From: an uncultured Verrucomicrobiae bacterium
Lineage (GTDB): Bacteria > Verrucomicrobiota > Verrucomicrobiia > Verrucomicrobiales > DEV007
Reading direction: 5' to 3'
Length of the DNA: 7,794 bases
Assembly: GCA_937898895.1 (NCBI GenBank)
Contig: CALDKL010000374.1
Location: forward strand, 1 to 7,794
Each line of letters starts with the position of its first letter. Position 1 is the stretch's first letter. A program made the position numbers and the translations under genes. Below are positions 6,887-7,794 of this stretch, one piece after another. The notes under the pieces were generated by a model. That model saw only the letters and a program-made list of their open reading frames with translations. It was not told the origin of the DNA and did no database searches.

Positions 6887-7660
6887 TCAGTTCACGAGCA
6901 GACCCTCCACGGGCAATTTCGGTTTCATGAGCCGCGCCTCGACTTCCTGGCGGGTGAAGGAAAGCCGCTTCTTTTTTCCCGGACCCGTGTGCCACTCGCC
7001 TGGCATTTCGTCCCAGATGCCGGCCAGATGATAGACCGCAGATTCGAAGCGCGTCCGCCATCTCGAGAGAAACGCCTTTTCGAGAAACGGACGTTCATCG
7101 CGAAAGACGTGTTCTCGCAGGAACGCTGCCGAATCGAAAGATGGGGCGAGGCTGCGGTCATGGTCGATGAGGAAGATCTGCTGCAAGACCGGATCCCATA
7201 GCACATTCGGATCCCCACCGATGCGGTCGAGGGCGCGGTCCGGATTTTCGGTCCACCAGTCAAAACAAAGACAGCGCAGCTTTGTCTCTTCTTCGATGGA
7301 GCGCAGATGGGCGGAGCGGATCTCCTCGGCGAAGGAGACGCGCAGGGATCCAAAGGCGATGCCCGGGGTCAGCTCTCGAGCCCCGTCCACAGCGCAGTGC
7401 CGGATGAGTTCGGCGGGCAGGCTGAGCAGCTGCACCGGAGGTACGGGAAGGCCGCACTCCTCGGCGAGCCGACTGACGAGGTATTCCGTGACGAGTCGAT
7501 CGCGGGAAAGATTGTCGCGTTTCAGAAAATAAAAATGCCCGTCCGCTCCTTCGACGAGCCAGGGGCGGCTCTCTCCGTTGGCGGCGCGACCGCAAATCCC
7601 GATGACGGAGATCACCGTCCGTTCGGTTGCTTGCGCTGCGGAAGTTCGAGGTTTCACCAT
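6887..7660 (-). CDS. HipA-like Ser/Thr kinase (short HipA_2 type)
   Basis: This predicted protein kinase belongs to the short HipA-like group, about 257 residues against about 440 for E. coli HipA. From the ATG at 7660, an N-terminal strand pair (VISVIGICG... and SRPWLVEGADGHFYFLK, 31-47) supplies the likely ATP-binding lysine K47. E59 in the next helix could be its salt-bridge partner. The catalytic loop is FDWWTENPDRA (133-143), where D134 and N139 have the same D-x4-N spacing as D309 and N314 of HipA, and D141-R142 matches the NxDR pattern of the short group. IFLIDHDRS (162-170) gives the metal-binding D166, like D332 of HipA. The HipA N-terminal subdomain is absent. A GTG at 7732 would add 24 residues, but that segment looks non-coding and contains the repeats. 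The gene leads a two-gene unit with the DUF3037 gene. The substrate is unknown. Confidence 0.83.
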   Translation of the reverse strand: MVKPRTSAAQATERTVISVIGICGRAANGESRPWLVEGADGHFYFLKRDNLSRDRLVTEYLVSRLAEECGLPVPPVQLLSLPAELIRHCAVDGARELTPGIAFGSLRVSFAEEIRSAHLRSIEEETKLRCLCFDWWTENPDRALDRIGGDPNVLWDPVLQQIFLIDHDRSLAPSFDSAAFLREHVFRDERPFLEKAFLSRWRTRFESAVYHLAGIWDEMPGEWHTGPGKKKRLSFTRQEVEARLMKPKLPVEGLLVN

Positions 7661-7794
7661 GGCGTCAGGGAGGTCGCTGCGGGCTAGTGTGATGATCGCC
7701 ACACTCGTGTAGTGATCGCTAAATTCGTGCACAAAATGTACTTTTTACGTTTCAATAATCAGCGCACTTTGCTCGATTCTTTTTCAGATCGCGG
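7661..7794 (-). promoter_or_regulatory. Upstream region of the kinase-DUF3037 operon
   Basis: This 134-base stretch holds no supported gene on either strand, including no HipB-like regulator directly upstream of the kinase. It is more AT-rich than its surroundings, particularly 7721-7785, as expected for a promoter. Read on the minus strand, TTGAAA (7755-7750) resembles a -35 box, but no good -10 sits at the right distance. TTGTGC (7734-7729) with TACACG (7711-7706) has a 17-base spacer but a poor -10. The promoter is thus placed only to the region. A divergent gene beyond the window edge could share it. Confidence 0.45.
7687..7721. repeat. Tandem 15-base direct repeat, candidate operator
   Basis: Two copies of GTGT[GA][AG]TGATCGC[CT]A lie at 7687-7701 and 7707-7721. 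They match at 12 of 15 positions, with the core TGATCGC identical (7693-7699 and 7713-7719). The period is exactly 20 bases, about two helical turns, so both would face the same side of the DNA. The first copy overlaps an inverted pair GTGTG (7687-7691) and CACAC (7700-7704). The block ends 27 bases before the preferred kinase start and would lie downstream of or inside a promoter, which suits a repressor. No regulator gene is visible in the window. Confidence 0.5.

Noticed and set aside
5848..6930. 360-codon plus-strand frame across the DUF3037 gene
   Set aside because: Shadow of the minus-strand DUF3037 gene, whose FRPYPELGEFINVG motif is diagnostic; the plus-strand translation is compositionally odd.

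Overview
The window is a GC-rich chromosomal stretch with mostly housekeeping genes. The style of the enolase, the very long proline-rich PBP2 and the general lack of Shine-Dalgarno sequences suggest a member of the Verrucomicrobiota (perhaps Opitutae-like). This is an inference from remembered protein style, not a database result. No mobile element, CRISPR array, tRNA or rRNA is visible.

Left part, plus strand (1-2792). A 236-base leader with an AT-rich promoter-like segment precedes enolase (eno, 237-1523). A small FtsB/DivIC-type septum protein follows 24 bases later (1548-1916). A strong intrinsic terminator (about 1933-1965) closes this two-gene unit. A separate AT-rich promoter with a perfect TATAAT then precedes an FkbM-type SAM-dependent methyltransferase (2031-2792).

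Middle part, plus strand (2793-5957). A leader of about 200 bases precedes an 811-residue class B penicillin-binding protein of the PBP2/MrdA type (2990-5425). All three active-site motifs are present, but the protein has an unusual N-terminus (cleavable-looking signal, then a Pro/Ala/Glu-rich linker of about 150 residues) and a long C-terminal tail. A 165-residue protein of unknown function (5460-5957) follows in what is probably the same transcript.

Right part, minus strand (5965-7660). A compact two-gene unit faces the housekeeping block, with only 7 bases between the converging stop codons. Its first gene encodes a short HipA-like kinase (about 257 aa) with recognisable ATP-binding and catalytic residues but no HipA N-terminal subdomain and no HipB-like partner upstream. 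The second gene, 22 bases downstream, encodes a 299-aa DUF3037 protein. A tandem 15-base direct repeat with a 20-base period lies just upstream of the preferred kinase start and is a good operator candidate. This kinase/DUF3037 pair is the most interesting system in the window, because its biological role is not established and the sequence suggests a self-contained regulated module.
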